From positions 558,001 to 622,000 of the forward strand of contig JAVHJL010000012.1 in NCBI GenBank assembly GCA_036971715.1: 64,000 nt of DNA, read 5' to 3'. This stretch comes from Arthrobotrys musiformis. Taxonomy: Eukaryota > Ascomycota > Orbiliomycetes > Orbiliales > Orbiliaceae. Positions within the stretch are counted from its first letter, which is position 1. Each line of letters starts with the position of its first letter. Positions 13,362 through 25,784 of the stretch are shown here, piece after piece. Position numbers and translations under genes: made by a program. The notes beneath the pieces are model-generated. The model did no database searches and was not told the DNA's origin. It saw only the letters and a list, made by a program, of their open reading frames with translations.

Positions 13362-13478
13362 GCACGTTCATAGGCGAGTAGCCGCCAAATTGAGTATATG
13401 TTAACTTAAAAATATACGGGAGGCCTCCTTGACCCCAAAAGTTGAAGCAACTACCTAGAGGATCCTAGGAATTTTACT

Positions 13479-16400
13479 TCACACTCGAGAATGCCGCTCC
13501 CAACTTTGAATCCAACCATTCAGATCCGCCGCAGTCGATGAAACAGTCTTCTGCAACCCCTGAGCCTTCCTAATAACCCCAAACATCTCCGTTATAATTG
13601 ATCTTTCACCCACAATCGACGCCAAAGAGGACGGCTCAATCGACTTTTCAACTTCCGCTAATTGCCCGTTGTGATCTCTAACAAGCTCAGTCCCACTCAA
13701 AACCCTCTCCATCGTCTCCATCGAATTCCTCGTTCTGCCAACATATCCTAGCTTCGCCGTAATCGCCCCAAGTTTCAATTTAATATCCATAACCAACTCC
13801 AGAAGGACGAATCCAACCATTCTAAAGCACTTTCGGAATAAATCACTATCCAAGTTCGGAGGTAAAAAGAGCGATTTCAAAATCTGAGTTATTCGTCGGT
13901 GCGCCGGGTTCTGGGCAAGGTAGCGCCTATCACGTAGAACGATACTAATCACACGCCAGCGTCTTTGGATGGTCTCCACATCTTTGATGTTAATCGATAA
14001 CTTCTCGTTGGGCAGAGATTCCGTCATCTCTAACGTATCAATAGCGTCCCCGGCGTTCGCAGTTTGATATTCAGCTGCTGCTCCACTTTGTGAAGGAGTT
14101 TCCACAGGTCTCGTTCGCTGGAAGAGAACCGTTGGTACAGGGTAACCCCGAAACCGATTCGTTATTTGGTTCTTCAAGGATAGATGGCTGAATATTATAG
14201 GATCCGTTGGGCTCTGTACGATGTCAATGTGATTTATAATCCAACCCGGGAATTGATCAATGCGTGGAAGTACACCCCACAATGCTTGAGGATTCCCTCG
14301 GCGCGAGGTCCAGAAACGTGTCGACTTGCTAGCTCGTAGGAAGAAGTCCTGGACGTGTTAGCGCTACGCATATAATCTAGGTATCCGTTTACCATACCTG
14401 AATAAAGTATACTGCATTTACCATAGTGCCGAGGAACTTCGAGTTCAAGATGGCAATTACCGAACTCTCTTCAATTCTGCGATTTATGGCTTCTCTATAC
14501 CACGCCGGAACTCCGCGGTTTGAGTCCATCCTTTCTCGGATCAGGCTGTAAATATCAACCATCCTGTTCAATACGTCGGTTGCAGCAGCGTTACAATTCC
14601 TGTCAGCATTCAAATTCAGGCAGCGGCTGTTTTGTAAAAGTTCGATTTGCGATTGCTTCAGGACAAGATCCGAGGAGGAAGATATGTACACCTTAATTTC
14701 AAGGTTAGCAAAGCATTAGAACTGGGGTCATATGGAGAGGATAACTCACAACAATCGCCATAACTCGATCGAGTCTATTCAAGAGATGGTGGACGTAGGG
14801 CTCGCGTCCGTGAATGTCGTATACGTAGAATTCTTTGGCCTGGGATATACTTGCTTTAAACCCTTGGGCGAAAGACCACATCTGTCATCGTTAGCTTATT
14901 GTTGCATTCTCTCGTGGGAGGGAATATATAAACGTACAGCATTTATCGTTCCCGAAGGTTCCCAAAGACAACCCTCTACACCATTAAGGAGTTGCATCGC
15001 CGATCTACCCCAGGGTTCTATTCTGTTGAGGTGATCACACCACATTCGTCGCGCGTATTCACCTTGTAAGAAAAGTTTAGCAACCAAGTACCTAATCACT
15101 TCATGGCTCCAGCAAACTTACTGCGTAAATTTGAGGCCACTGCTCTCTCCCGGATGTCGAGTAAAGTCCAAAAATCAGGGCTGGTTAGTTTGCGTATTCT
15201 AGACCTTAAGCGCCACTCGAAATCATCGAGACACCCAAGAATCATGAGTCCTTTCCCTCGATCAATGGAATCTCGATTGCCAGAATCTCGAGGGCCTAGA
15301 AACTTAAATCCGCTCGACCTCTTCTCCAGTAGAAAAAGTTTCGCAGAAGGGCTTTGTAACAGATCAGATATAACCACGACGCTCTCAAACACCCGCGTCC
15401 ACCATATATGACCTTACCAAAGACTGTTAATGGAGTTATACTACAAGGCGCTGCTGAAGGGTTAAAATTTACCTTGTCTCTTAATAATTCCATCAGGCAT
15501 ATTCCCACCTAGAGCTCCATTGCGATCGAGATATTTGAAATATGAAGTGATCAGCGACATCGACCATGAAAACTATATCGAGAAATAAAATTAGCAAATC
15601 AACTCTCATAGCCTTCAATGCTCGACCGACTATTGAATACGAAACAACTGGTACCTCTAAACTTTCGATCATCTCTTCTTTTGGGATTACTTTCTTCTGG
15701 TGCCTAAACTGACACTTGCCGATGCAGGTACCTGAGGACATCCACCCAACAATATGGTTAGCTCTGTGGCCAGTGGAACGATGGAAATTAGAAGTAGAGC
15801 TGAACCAACCGCGAAGTACGTAGTGCCGACAAATGTTCACCGAAGATGTCCCGTATTCCTCGTCCCGCTGATTTACATACCGGGTATACCCCTTGGCTAC
15901 CCATTCCTTCAAAATCCGAATAATCCCATCTACCAACTCATCCCCGCTAATCCGCTGACTCCCGTACCCACTACCCTGGGAAATCGGTGAAGAACTAACC
16001 ACATCGTATCCATCCGAGTTCCCACCCGGAATAACCTGAAAAAAAAGCCTCAAAACACCTACATCAACCAAAACCCGACTTCGGTAAAGATTCAACAACC
16101 GCTGCGCACAGCGTATAATTATATCACCCATTAATCCCCCCATAGGACGAAACGGCGAAGCCAGCTTCTCTTTCTCCGATGTGAAGGTTTGGAGTATCTA
16201 TATATCAAATATCAGGTTACCTGGCACGTGCACCAATTCGTACATGCGCGGACTGAATCCCGGATTGGTGCATACCATCAAATCTGCGAGCGTCAAGGCT
16301 CCCGTTAAGATTTCAGAAGACTCTCCAACCTCGTTATCGTCTCTGTTGAACACTTTCTTATTCAATATATTCGAGGTATCTTCAAAAAGCTTCGAGGTTT

Positions 16401-19400
16401 GAGGGTACGAAGTCGACTTTCGAACCGATAACCCCTTCTTTAAGGGCCCCGCATTAGCTCTTTGGACCGTATCAACCAGCGAAGTCGAAAGCTCATCGAA
16501 CAAAACCCGCTCAGTAAATTGCTCCCCATTCGTCGTTAGCGACTCTTGATCAAAGTCGGGGTTTGATTCCGCCTGCTTCATCAGCTGCCCAAGATCCTTC
16601 CAACTCCCTTCAGAGTAACTAAGTTCCATCGCCTCAACAAGACGATTCTGTGATATATAAAGCTTCTTTAATTCATCATAGAATTTGAACTGTGTATAAA
16701 GTTGCTCCTGCTCCTGTTCGCTCAAGAGTGAAATCGCAGGCTTCCTCAAGTCATTGCTGGCGCTGTTGGAAGAAACAATCGTTAAGGCGATAATTCGTGC
16801 ATTCCGATTGTATACCTTTTCATCCATCTTATTGCGATACCTGAATTAAGATCGACTCGTGTTAGAAGGGAGATCCCAAATACCATTGGACTTTGAAGCA
16901 GCTCCTACTTTTTCAGATAAGCTATCAATTCCTTCACATAGTCGAGTTTTCGATACCCCGATATCGCTAGTTCATGGAGCCCGAGTTTCTCATAAAGCGG
17001 AATTGCCTTTAGTTCTTTTTTAGCAAGCATGTAAAAGTCAGCCGCACGGCGAGTGTAATTCTCGCAGGCCTTTTCCGGGATCTTTGATAACCCTTCGCAG
17101 AGTTCTGGGAAAAATTAGTATCAAAGGTCAACCCGACAGGAACGCCATCACTCACCCGCAGCCATAGAATACTCTTTGATACTCTCGTAACACTTCAATG
17201 CCCTATCGTACTTTTCGCAACTGCGAAATAGTCGAGCCGCCTCAAGGTAATGACCTCGCGCAATATCCTGACAACTTGGATCGGAAATAACATCCCGGCC
17301 GTTTCTTTCTTCGATAGAAGCCTGGCACATATCCACAAGCTTATTCTTCCCCGCCCTGCGGTAGCAATACATCGCCTGCCAAAATCCTAGTTAGCCAACC
17401 AAATCCCCGCATAGATAGACTTATTAAAACTATAATCTTACCTGCTCATACATCCTCTGATTGAAAAACTCATTTCCCTTCAACCCCCACTCCTCTTTGT
17501 TCGACTGCCCCTTCCTAATTTCATCAAGCCTCGTTTGGAGCTTCCAAGATACATCAGTACCGCCCTATAACCTCCCAGCCACCGTGACCACGCATACATA
17601 CCGTAGGATCATCCGACGCCACAAAGTCGACAATCGGATTCTCAGACTCCGGCCCCCACATATCCTGTATCGGCTGTGCCGCCCAGCTATCACTCTCAAT
17701 GATATAAAGCATCTCCCTCGACCGCGTGATAGCCACATAGAGATTCTTCAGCTCGATGCACAATTCCGGATATTTCCCATCATCAACCCTCCCCCCCACC
17801 ACCTGCGAATTAGCCAGCGCCCTAAACGCTGCCTGACACCCTGACCCGCTAAAAAAATCAAACAAGAACACATCCTGAAACTCCATCCCCTTCGATTCCA
17901 ATATTGTCAGAATGAGAACTTCATCCCCCATAGTCTCCGCCAGAAGATTCTTCGCATCTTCATCCCGAACTATCAGCACCTGCTCCGCCCCGAACTCCGA
18001 TATAGTGGTCGTGCTCTCCGCCTCTCGAGGACGAAAGATTCTCTCTGGCGAGAAGCCGCTGAAGACTATAGGCGCGGGTCCATCGAAATCGCCGAGCTCG
18101 GGTGAAAATTTATCGATCGCGTATGGGAACGTGGTGTACAGGACGTCAACTACTTTGGCCGCTAGTTTCAGGACTATCGATCACTAGTATCAATGACCGT
18201 ACGTGAGGCATTTGTCTTTACGAAAAGGTGATAACTTACTCCCATCATGCGTCCGATAATTCTTACTCAACGTAAAAAGCTTCAACTTCGCCAAATCCCT
18301 CCACCCAGCCAAAACCCCCAACCTCTCATGCTTCCGGAAAAACAGGCTCTTCAAATCCTGAAACCTAAAGCGTGAGTCTCTCGAAATACATTGCGCCGTA
18401 TCACCCGCTACCACATTAGCTCTGCGCCCAAACCCAAAGGATAGAGTAATACACACCAAACGCAAAAGATTTAGCATCATCAACCAAATCCAATAGCAGC
18501 TCGATCTCCGATAGTCTCTGGTCTTGGATTTCATCGACATAAACCTCCGTGATCTGGGATCGAAGGCGGGAAGAGAGTTTTTCGTCTTTAGCTAATAGCT
18601 CATGTAGCTTGGAAATTCTGTCTAGATCGTCCCATTCGCCGAAAGATCCCTTCCTCTTTTCGTAAGCTTTGTATAGTTCATAGACAGCCTCACGTTCCGG
18701 CCCCGGGCGGAAGTTCGGTGCGGCTCTATAAGAGAGTTCTTGAAACTGCGCCTCCGACAACGGTTGATGCCCAAAGGCCGACGAAGTTCCCTTGATGACT
18801 CCTGAATCACCCAATTCTCTCGTCAGCTGGAAAAAGCAGCTTAAGCAGGCTCCGTGACAACGAACCCATAATTTCCGAGAAAACTCCATCGACGGGCAGG
18901 CCCTTTCTCCCCAATTTCGGCCAATAAATCCTCTTAAACTTCCCAAAATCCACCCTCCTGTTCATAAAATCAAGCCTCGAAGCCTCCCCCTCATCCTCCT
19001 CGAACAGATTCCTCTGAGCAAACCTCAAACTCCGCTCCAGCATACTAGCAAAACTATCAAAGGTACACACCATCGGCCAATCTTTCCCCCCCGCCTCCAA
19101 CAACCCACCCGCGCTAATCTCATCCTCATCTAGAACCGCATTCAAACCCCCAGCATCCCCCTCATCATCGCCATCGCCAGCGTCTTCGATCGCAAAATTC
19201 AGACATTGGCTATCTATAAGTCGGTTTACGTATTGTCTGATCTTCCCGGCCAGCACGGGGGAGCGGGTCAAGAATATCTGCCTGACTTGTTTGTCGTCGT
19301 TTGATAGGCGATCGCGGATGTAGGTTGCTAGGAGTCTGAAGACTAGGCAGGTTGTTTTACCCTGAGTGGAAGTGGTTAGCTTTAGGGACTTGGGAGGCAG

Positions 19401-21245
19401 CGAGAGTTCAGTTATTGGGTGTAGGTACCGTTCCGCTTCGGCCGAGGATGCAGACTGATGAGTCGAAGTAGTTGATGATGGACTCTTCCTCGGGGGAAAC
19501 TACAAAGGGGACTTCCGCTTGATGGCCGCCTTGTAGTATCATTTCCGCCACTCTCTTGGTGAAGGAATACTGCTTGCCTAAACAACAAAGTATCATCAAC
19601 TTAAGGCCTACTACACCGTAGACGATATGCAATACATACCCGTGCAAAGGATCTTATGAAGAACTAGAGCGTCGCTCGGCGCCAGTTTCTTCTTCGGAGA
19701 AGAGGACTCAAAACCAGCAGCACCATTAACCTCCAACCCCACCGCATCCGCCCCCACAAACCTCTTCGGCACCAACCCCCCCGACCCCCCCGGATTCCTT
19801 ACACAAACCCCCGCCGCAACCCTATACTCCCTCGTATAACTCCTTTGCGCCTTCCTCACCGCCGAAATCGCTGCTTTCATATCAGCCCTCGACCCCACCC
19901 TAACGATCTTCACAATCTGCACCCACTCCTCCTTATTCTCCTCAACCCTTCCAACCCCCCTCTCCCAAAGTATATACCCATCCTCGCACCACCTTGCCGC
20001 GCGGGGAATAGGCTCCCCCCGAAGTTTTGATTTTGATTTATCGCCTGTGGGGACCGATAATTCTGTGTCGGACTCCCACATCCCGTCCGCTAGCTTTTGA
20101 ATCGTTGCCAGTATCTTTGACAGTGTTCCATCCACCCTGGCGCATTTCAAATCCCGCATTGCCGTGTCTGAGAGGTAGACTGGGAATACCCCCAACGGCG
20201 CGTTTATATCGTCAAATTCCCGTTTACCCTCACCGCCAATCGAATCCCGCGGCCGAGTCTTCAGAACCCCATAGAGTCGTGCTTTACACGTCGAACATGG
20301 AAAACTCGACAACATCAGCCGAATCTGATCTTTATGCCTCTCCAACAAGCCCTGAACCGCATACCTCGCCGTCGTAACATTATACGGTACCGCAATCCTC
20401 GCCAATCCTAACAGCTCCTTCTCGTCTTCCCCCAGAAATATCGGAGCCCGGCCAACTGCATTCCTTTCCCCGGCTTCTATCCTCCCTACCTGTTCTTCGA
20501 TGCTACTATAGATCTCTTCCATTTTCTTCCAGACTAACATTACATTGTCGATATCAGCGCCATGCGAAGCGATACAATTGTCGATCAACCTCGCTAACCG
20601 CCCACCGAAGAGACGTAAACTGGCTTCCGTGAAGACCTGGTGGATTAAGGATTTATTTTCTAATAAATCCGCCAGAAGCGCCGCTCCCGCCGGCTCCGAT
20701 ACAATCTCTTCGATCACGCAAACGCTGCGGGGCATTTCCAAGATTGTAGAGATAAGATCTTTCAGAGGAGCGAGGGACGCGGTAGCAAACCCAGCGAGGG
20801 AGAGGTATAAATCCAGCACCGAAAGTATAAGGTCAGAGTACCCGGCGGAACTGACGTCAAAGGCTCTAGACGGCTCTTTAGCGAGGACTAATATAAACTC
20901 TTTCGTGAAGGCCGCCGGGATCTTGATGGCGCTGTTGGCGTTTGTGGGGCCCAGCATGCCCTTGGTGCTTCCGGACGGTGCATTCTTGGGCATGACGTTG
21001 ACCCGTAGGAATTTCAGGAAGTAGCAAAGCTTTGGAAGCATCTCGTCTGGGTTGGCGATGAGGGCTGCCCGGAAATGGTGGTTCTCGGGTGACTCTTCCA
21101 GCAGAGCTATCACGGGTCGTTCGTCGTCGATGAGGATTTTGTATAGGGCAAGGACTTCATTTGCTCCTGGGAGGGTCCTGGATATTATTAGATTGTGGAG
21201 AGCGCGTTTGTTGGGACTCGGTGGTCCCCAGATTCTACGATCCAT
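13479..21245 (-). CDS. UvrD/SF1-type helicase with TPR region (TRANK1-like), 16 exons, with one in-frame TAG
   Basis: Exons in coding order: 19640-21245, 19429-19577, 18866-19361, 18457-18801, 18240-18407, 17602-18173, 17442-17540, 17156-17375, 16909-17104, 15655-16840, 15473-15572, 15122-15412, 14938-15062, 14750-14881, 14398-14691, 13479-14348. They sum to 6,849 nt (2,283 codons) with phases agreeing at every junction. Helicase motifs: Walker A GRSGTGKTT near residue 582 (split by an intron), VDEIQDQ near 840, GDTAQC near 867, LSKNYRTHDG near 915, ESKGMEFQDVFLFD near 1010 and LYVAITRSREMLYI near 1060. Helical TPR-like segments follow (EAARLFRSCEKYDRALKCYE), then a long C-terminal region with an IQ-like stretch (VETIQRRWRVI). 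This matches the fungal proteins annotated as TPR/ankyrin repeat helicases; their cellular role is poorly known. Codon 1498 (16198-16200) is TAG. A 36-nt GTG..TAG intron could remove it but would be far shorter than the other introns. Confidence 0.85.
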
Positions 21246-22476
21246 GATAGCTAGTTATTCGTTTACAGTCTGAATTGATCTCGTGGATCAGTTTCCACGC
21301 AGGGGTAAGGTCTAAATCGATTCTGACAATTAAAAATCTAGGTTTCGATTCTGACAAGACAGGTTTGGATATGATGAGCGAGGAAAGAGGGGAAATTCGC
21401 CAGTGCGGAGGGGGCTAGTCTATATAATAGCCCAAATTAATTAAGAAGGCATTGATGGCTACTGCACGCTGGTAATTCCCGAATTCCCCGGCATCTTCCT
21501 CTCACGCAAGGCTGGCACCCCCCAATATCAAGGCCACTGCTGTGCCGTACAGCCTCGAAAAGTTCAGGCACGATTTGTCAGGTGACCCGAATTCTCGCAG
21601 CGGAAAGAAAACCGGCAGGATGAACAAACTAACTGGCAGGTCAACCAATCATTGCCTTCATTGCAGATGCTGTAGGGCGGAACCAGCGCTGGCTTCAAAT
21701 TCCACCATATATGTGAGTTGAAGAACACATCAGCAAACCAGCATCGGACGCCCATACTCTGAGCCTCGCTAAACCCCTGCAGCATCGGCAGCTGTATATA
21801 TGGAACGAGCATCGGCATGCAGGCCCTCCAGTTTTTGCTGATATGCTACTGTAGGAGTTGAAATCCAAATTTTCAATCTATCAATCCGTCAATGGCTCCT
21901 TTATTCTGTTTGTGATCGAAATATTCACATCTAATATTCCGGATAGTCCTGTTGCTGCGAAATTACCATCAGGCCGTTAGATAGTTTTGGCATATAGCGA
22001 TATCAAACAAGAAACTTTTTGCGTAAATAATATAAGCAGCTTTTACGTCAACAAGTATAACATAGATGCAGACAGCGGCTTCGAAAAGCTGGCAGCTTAC
22101 CTCATTCCCTGATGTCGTAAGTGTGGTGTGGCATTGGATGAACAAACAAACAGAACGAACGGAACAAACAGAACGAACGGAACGGACAGAACAGACAGAA
22201 CAGACAGAACAGACAGAACAACAAACAGCGCTCTGGATGGTGTCATAGTGCCTTACAAAGCATGCCAGCCTTTGGTTCTATCTTATTTTGTGGTTGGATT
22301 AAGTGGCGGTCTCTTTCTGGTACTTATTGAACAATATTTTTAAGGCATAAGAGCCGTAGAGGAGCGGTTAAAACCCTATTAAAAAAGAAGCCCCCGGCAT
22401 AGAAATCAAAGAGAGTTCGGGCGAGGACGGTGCCGACGGCCAGGTTATATCAAAACCGACGGGTTCTGAGCGACAT
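21246..22476. other. Spacer upstream of the helicase gene
   Basis: Likely promoter of the helicase gene near 21250-21450. No coding frame is supported. The tract 21840-22060 is AT-rich, and 22340-22440 holds nothing I recognise. Confidence 0.5.
22141..22227 (+). repeat. Short minisatellite of GAACAGACA-type units
   Basis: Units of 9-10 bases (AACAGAACG, AACGGAACA, GAACAGACA) follow one another, becoming most regular at 22190-22220. Translated it gives a TERTEQTEQ-like run, which is a by-product of the repeat and not a gene. Confidence 0.8.
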
Positions 22477-22842
22477 ATACGCCCCTAACTTGGCGCGACA
22501 ATCCCAACCTACGCCGGAACCTACGCCAGAACCTACGCCGGAACCTACGCCGGAACCTAGGCTGGTGGGCAGGCAGGCAGGTAGGTAGGCAGGCAGGTAG
22601 GCTGGCTGGCAGGTAGGGCAGAGCCTGCGCCGGAACCTGCGCTGGTAGGCAGGCTGGTAGGTAGGCAGGCGCCGAGCGTAGATTCTATAGAACCTTCTAG
22701 AAATGCCGTAAAATAAGTAATTTGCCGCACTGCGGCAGGACCCCACCGGGGTATCGTTATTTTTGTGTATAATATTATAATAAGTAAGGTTAGGTTAATA
22801 CTGCGAAGGTAACGCTGGTCCCCGACTTACAGTCAGGCACTC
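22477..22842 (-). mobile_element. CCTACC/GGTAGG-array element, copy 1
   Basis: Contains tandem CCGGAACCTACG units (22515-22558), then a GGCAGGTAGG array (22560-22680). A conserved flank follows, with CCCCACCGGGGTATCG, GTTATTTTTGTGTATAAT and GTCCCCGACTTACAGTC. The flank is the reverse complement of the start of the copies at 27.9 and 45.0 kb. I see no coding capacity; the left end is not defined. Confidence 0.65.
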
Positions 22843-23613
22843 TTGTTTATAATTATATTATTTTATTCTCAAAAATTCTTAATTTTAGAATTTATATTTT
22901 TTTTCATTCAATAAAATCATAATTTTTATGTTGAAAATATGTTTTTTACAAGGTTAATTGTTAAAAACTTATAATATTTTGTTTTTTTTAGAACAAACAT
23001 TTTGAAAATGTATGGAGCATGGGTGTAAATTGGACGCCGCTTTGCATGGGTGTGTGACTAGGATATTCCTAAAAAAGCCCGGCGTAAAGGTCTATAGACT
23101 CCCATGTTCCACGGAAGCCTGATGACGATGACTCCAACCTAGGGTTCGAAAACCACTAGCACCATCCTTGTAAAAGAGCATATCCGCGATCGATCGAAAG
23201 TCACAATTCATGCGCAAACCTTGACAATTATGGAGTCCGCGTTTGCTATTGCTGCCGTACCTAAAGCGCGCTAAAAGCAAAGCTAACAACAAGATGAAGA
23301 ATTTAGCTCGTAAATAATCTGCCTGTCTATCTTCCTATCCGCCTACTGACCTAAGAACTTAGGTATTCGCCACGTATATTAGGTAAACGTGCTGAAACTT
23401 TTGTTGTGATTGCGTCCTGGACGTATCTGTGTGGTTGGTGATCTATGAATTCGAATCTAGTCTCCTGCGCGGCCCACCCCGAAGGGGGAGAAACTTTTAA
23501 TACTGCCTAAAATTTCTAGCTTCCTCCCACCTAGTATTATGAGTCAACTAAATCCTCATACTCTACAGCCCCCTGGTGCACCCGCGCCGCACATTACAAG
23601 TATTCGAGCGGCG
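22843..23613. other. AT-rich spacer with a partial ~235-bp repeat end
   Basis: Bases 22850-23000 are very AT-rich. Near 23068-23093 lies the end sequence (AAAAAAGCCCGGCGTAAAGG) of the dispersed ACATTGGGCT-type element in reverse orientation, without the rest of the element. Nothing else is recognisable. Confidence 0.45.
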
Positions 23614-24521
23614 TTATTCCCATGGTTTTATAGTCAAGATAGCCGCGAAGGAGATAGTAAGGGTGATGATAACTATAAAGGTCAGCTTGAATTCGTCGAA
23701 AAATGAGACTGTGACTGAAGTTCTTCTTACGAGCAACGATTAACAGCCACCACCTGTTCTTACGGGTTTTCTCCGCGTGATTAGAGGCGGTCCCAAGTTT
23801 ATCAGCTCCGGCCTCGACATCTACCACAACCTTTTGAGCTTTGTCCCCGCCCTCCTCAATCGATATATCCTGTGCATAAATCAATTTACTTAGTTTTTCT
23901 GATACCTCTGCTAGTTCTTCCATACTTTGTTCGATCTTCCGTATATCTCTATTGCGGCTGTGAAAGTCTTTGCTGTGCAAGCTTTCTTGCCCCATTCTAG
24001 TTTCCAGGGTCTGTAAATATTCTTTGAGGTCAGATGGCCGCAGCCTCAGGGAACAATGACTCTATATAGCTTTGGGGCAAATGGAACTGGGCTTCCTACA
24101 GCAGTTGAGAAAATGAACTGATCGCCTTTTTCTTGCGCTTTCTCGATATCCTCCTGAGTAGCATTGGGATTGATAATTTGGTACTGCCTTGCTAGTTGCT
24201 TCCTCATTTGCGTTCTATACTTCACTTGAGCCTTCTGATACTGCTGCATAGTCTCTTCAAATCCCTTCTGGATAGCAGTCGCGTGAGCGATATTGTCCGA
24301 ACCTTTGGCCTTTAAGAAATACTCTCCACCATTCCCGCGCTCGATTTGGATAGCTCTGCCATATTGGCACATAGTCGAGGATTCTCGTACGCTAGCCCTG
24401 ACAGTGATTCGGCTTGAAGACTGCTGATGGCTTGGATCTTTGCCTTTATTGCTTTGTTTTCCTCTCGGAGTTTAGCGACGTCATTAAAGAACGCTTGAGT
24501 CGGGCTAATTCCGGGATCCAT
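23614..24521 (-). pseudogene. Degraded SSO-type plasma-membrane syntaxin (t-SNARE)
   Basis: Fragments in three frames line up in the order of a syntaxin: an N-terminal helix (TQAFFNDVAKLREENKAIK), a Habc part (YQKAQVKYRTQMRKQLARQY then QIINPNATQEDIEKAQEKG), a SNARE helix (IRKIEQSMEELAEVSEKL ... DVEAGADKLGTA), RKNRWW, and a membrane segment (LTFIVIITLTISFAAI) ending at 23614. Family members mediate exocytic vesicle fusion. The first frame ends in TAA just where the second takes over (about 24325), which no intron explains; the Habc and SNARE parts are separated by a stop near 24046, and the join into the membrane segment lacks an in-phase standard donor. I read this as a pseudogene from a gene duplication, although a badly assembled active gene cannot be excluded. 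Confidence 0.7.
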
Positions 24522-25009
24522 TATGCACCAAAACTTGCTACCCAAAAATCTACATTAAGTCGTGGGGGAAGCGGCGCGAGTGTACTTATTTGGGCTCCTG
24601 GCACCCACTTGACCCCGATAGCAAGGCCACGAAAATTGAATATTTTCCAATTAATTTTGGACCGTTTTCATTGTATGAATAGTATTTGAATTTATTATGT
24701 TATTATGCCATTGGCAGTGGGACGTAGGCTATTTCTGTATTTATTTTTTGGCGACTTCGGTACCCCTCCATAACAAGCACAGTAATTTTCACCCCAGTAC
24801 GTGTCAGCCAAGCAACCAGCCTCATCTTGAATTCATAAGCTCAAGTTGGAAGTACGCGATTGGCGTGCTGCCGATAAGCGAACTGTTCCCCGGCTGATAG
24901 GTGGGATTCAAGGCAAGGGAAGTGTGTAGTTCACGAATATTAATATCAAAAATTAATATTTTTGGAGTATTTTTGAACATTGATGAATGTCAACTTTATT
25001 CGGTTAAAG

Positions 25010-25245
25010 TTAGGGCCTCTTGGCGGGCTTTTCAGTCACAGCAGAGACAGCCGACTTGGGACCGTTTAATAATAACTCTATGAAAAATTACTATTTTTAA
25101 ATTATTTTTTGAATATTTTAAATAATTTGTTCTTTTCTAATCGATTCTAAATTTTATTTGTTTTTTGAATAAACATTCAATGAAATAATTTTTTGTTGGG
25201 TTTTTTTGGTGCAGGGGTAAAAAAGCCCAGCGTAAAGGTCTAAAA
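25010..25245 (-). mobile_element. ~235-bp ACATTGGGCT-ended element, minus-strand copy
   Basis: Shows the family's parts in reverse order: CTTGGCGGGCTTTTCAG, GACAGCCGACTTGGGACC, an AT-rich core with GAATA/AAATAAT words, and GGTGCAGGGGTAAAAAAGCC. Matches the copies at 46.7, 51.5 and 62.2 kb over its length. Non-coding. Confidence 0.7.
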
Positions 25246-25640
25246 AGAATTAAATTCACAATTCGGGTTCAAGTTTTGATATATACGTAGTTCTATTAGT
25301 GGACAATCTTTGTGGAATGGAAGAGTTCCACGATCAATATGTCTGAAGAGGCCTCAAAAACAAATATTGTATGGGAGTACTAGCAAATGGGAAACAAGGA
25401 GGCTCAGGTACGTGAGTCTCTATTATTCACATCGAGGCCAATAGCCGGAGAAGGCCTTATACGAGGGCCGAAGGGTTCCATGATCAGGACCAGTCTAAGG
25501 ATACTGCAGCCAAGATAGCTCAGTGTAACCTCTGGAACAGTCATCTTGGGCCTTTGCAGACAGGATAGGATCAAGTATCCAAGGGATCTACCTTAGATCC
25601 AAGGGACCCTATGCTCAATAAAACAGGCCTGCTTTTTGTC

Positions 25641-25647
25641 TATAAAT
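25641..25647 (+). promoter_or_regulatory. TATA box of the secreted-protein gene
   Basis: TATAAAT lies 138 bases upstream of the ATG at 25785. It sits downstream of an in-frame ATG at 25611, so transcription would begin past that earlier ATG, which supports the later start. Confidence 0.5.
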
Positions 25648-25784
25648 ACCGACCTTGTCGCACTTGTACTTTACCTTTATTCTCTATCACTACCTTCATT
25701 AGCATCTGCTTGTCTAGTTCTGTATCCTATACAATCTTTTCCTTCGTATCATTCTATACCTGTTCACCTACGTCGAGTTTTATC

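Noticed and set aside
22480..22690. Regular repeats that might suggest a CRISPR-like array
   Set aside because: Units are adjacent with no unique spacers, vary in sequence, and the genome is eukaryotic.
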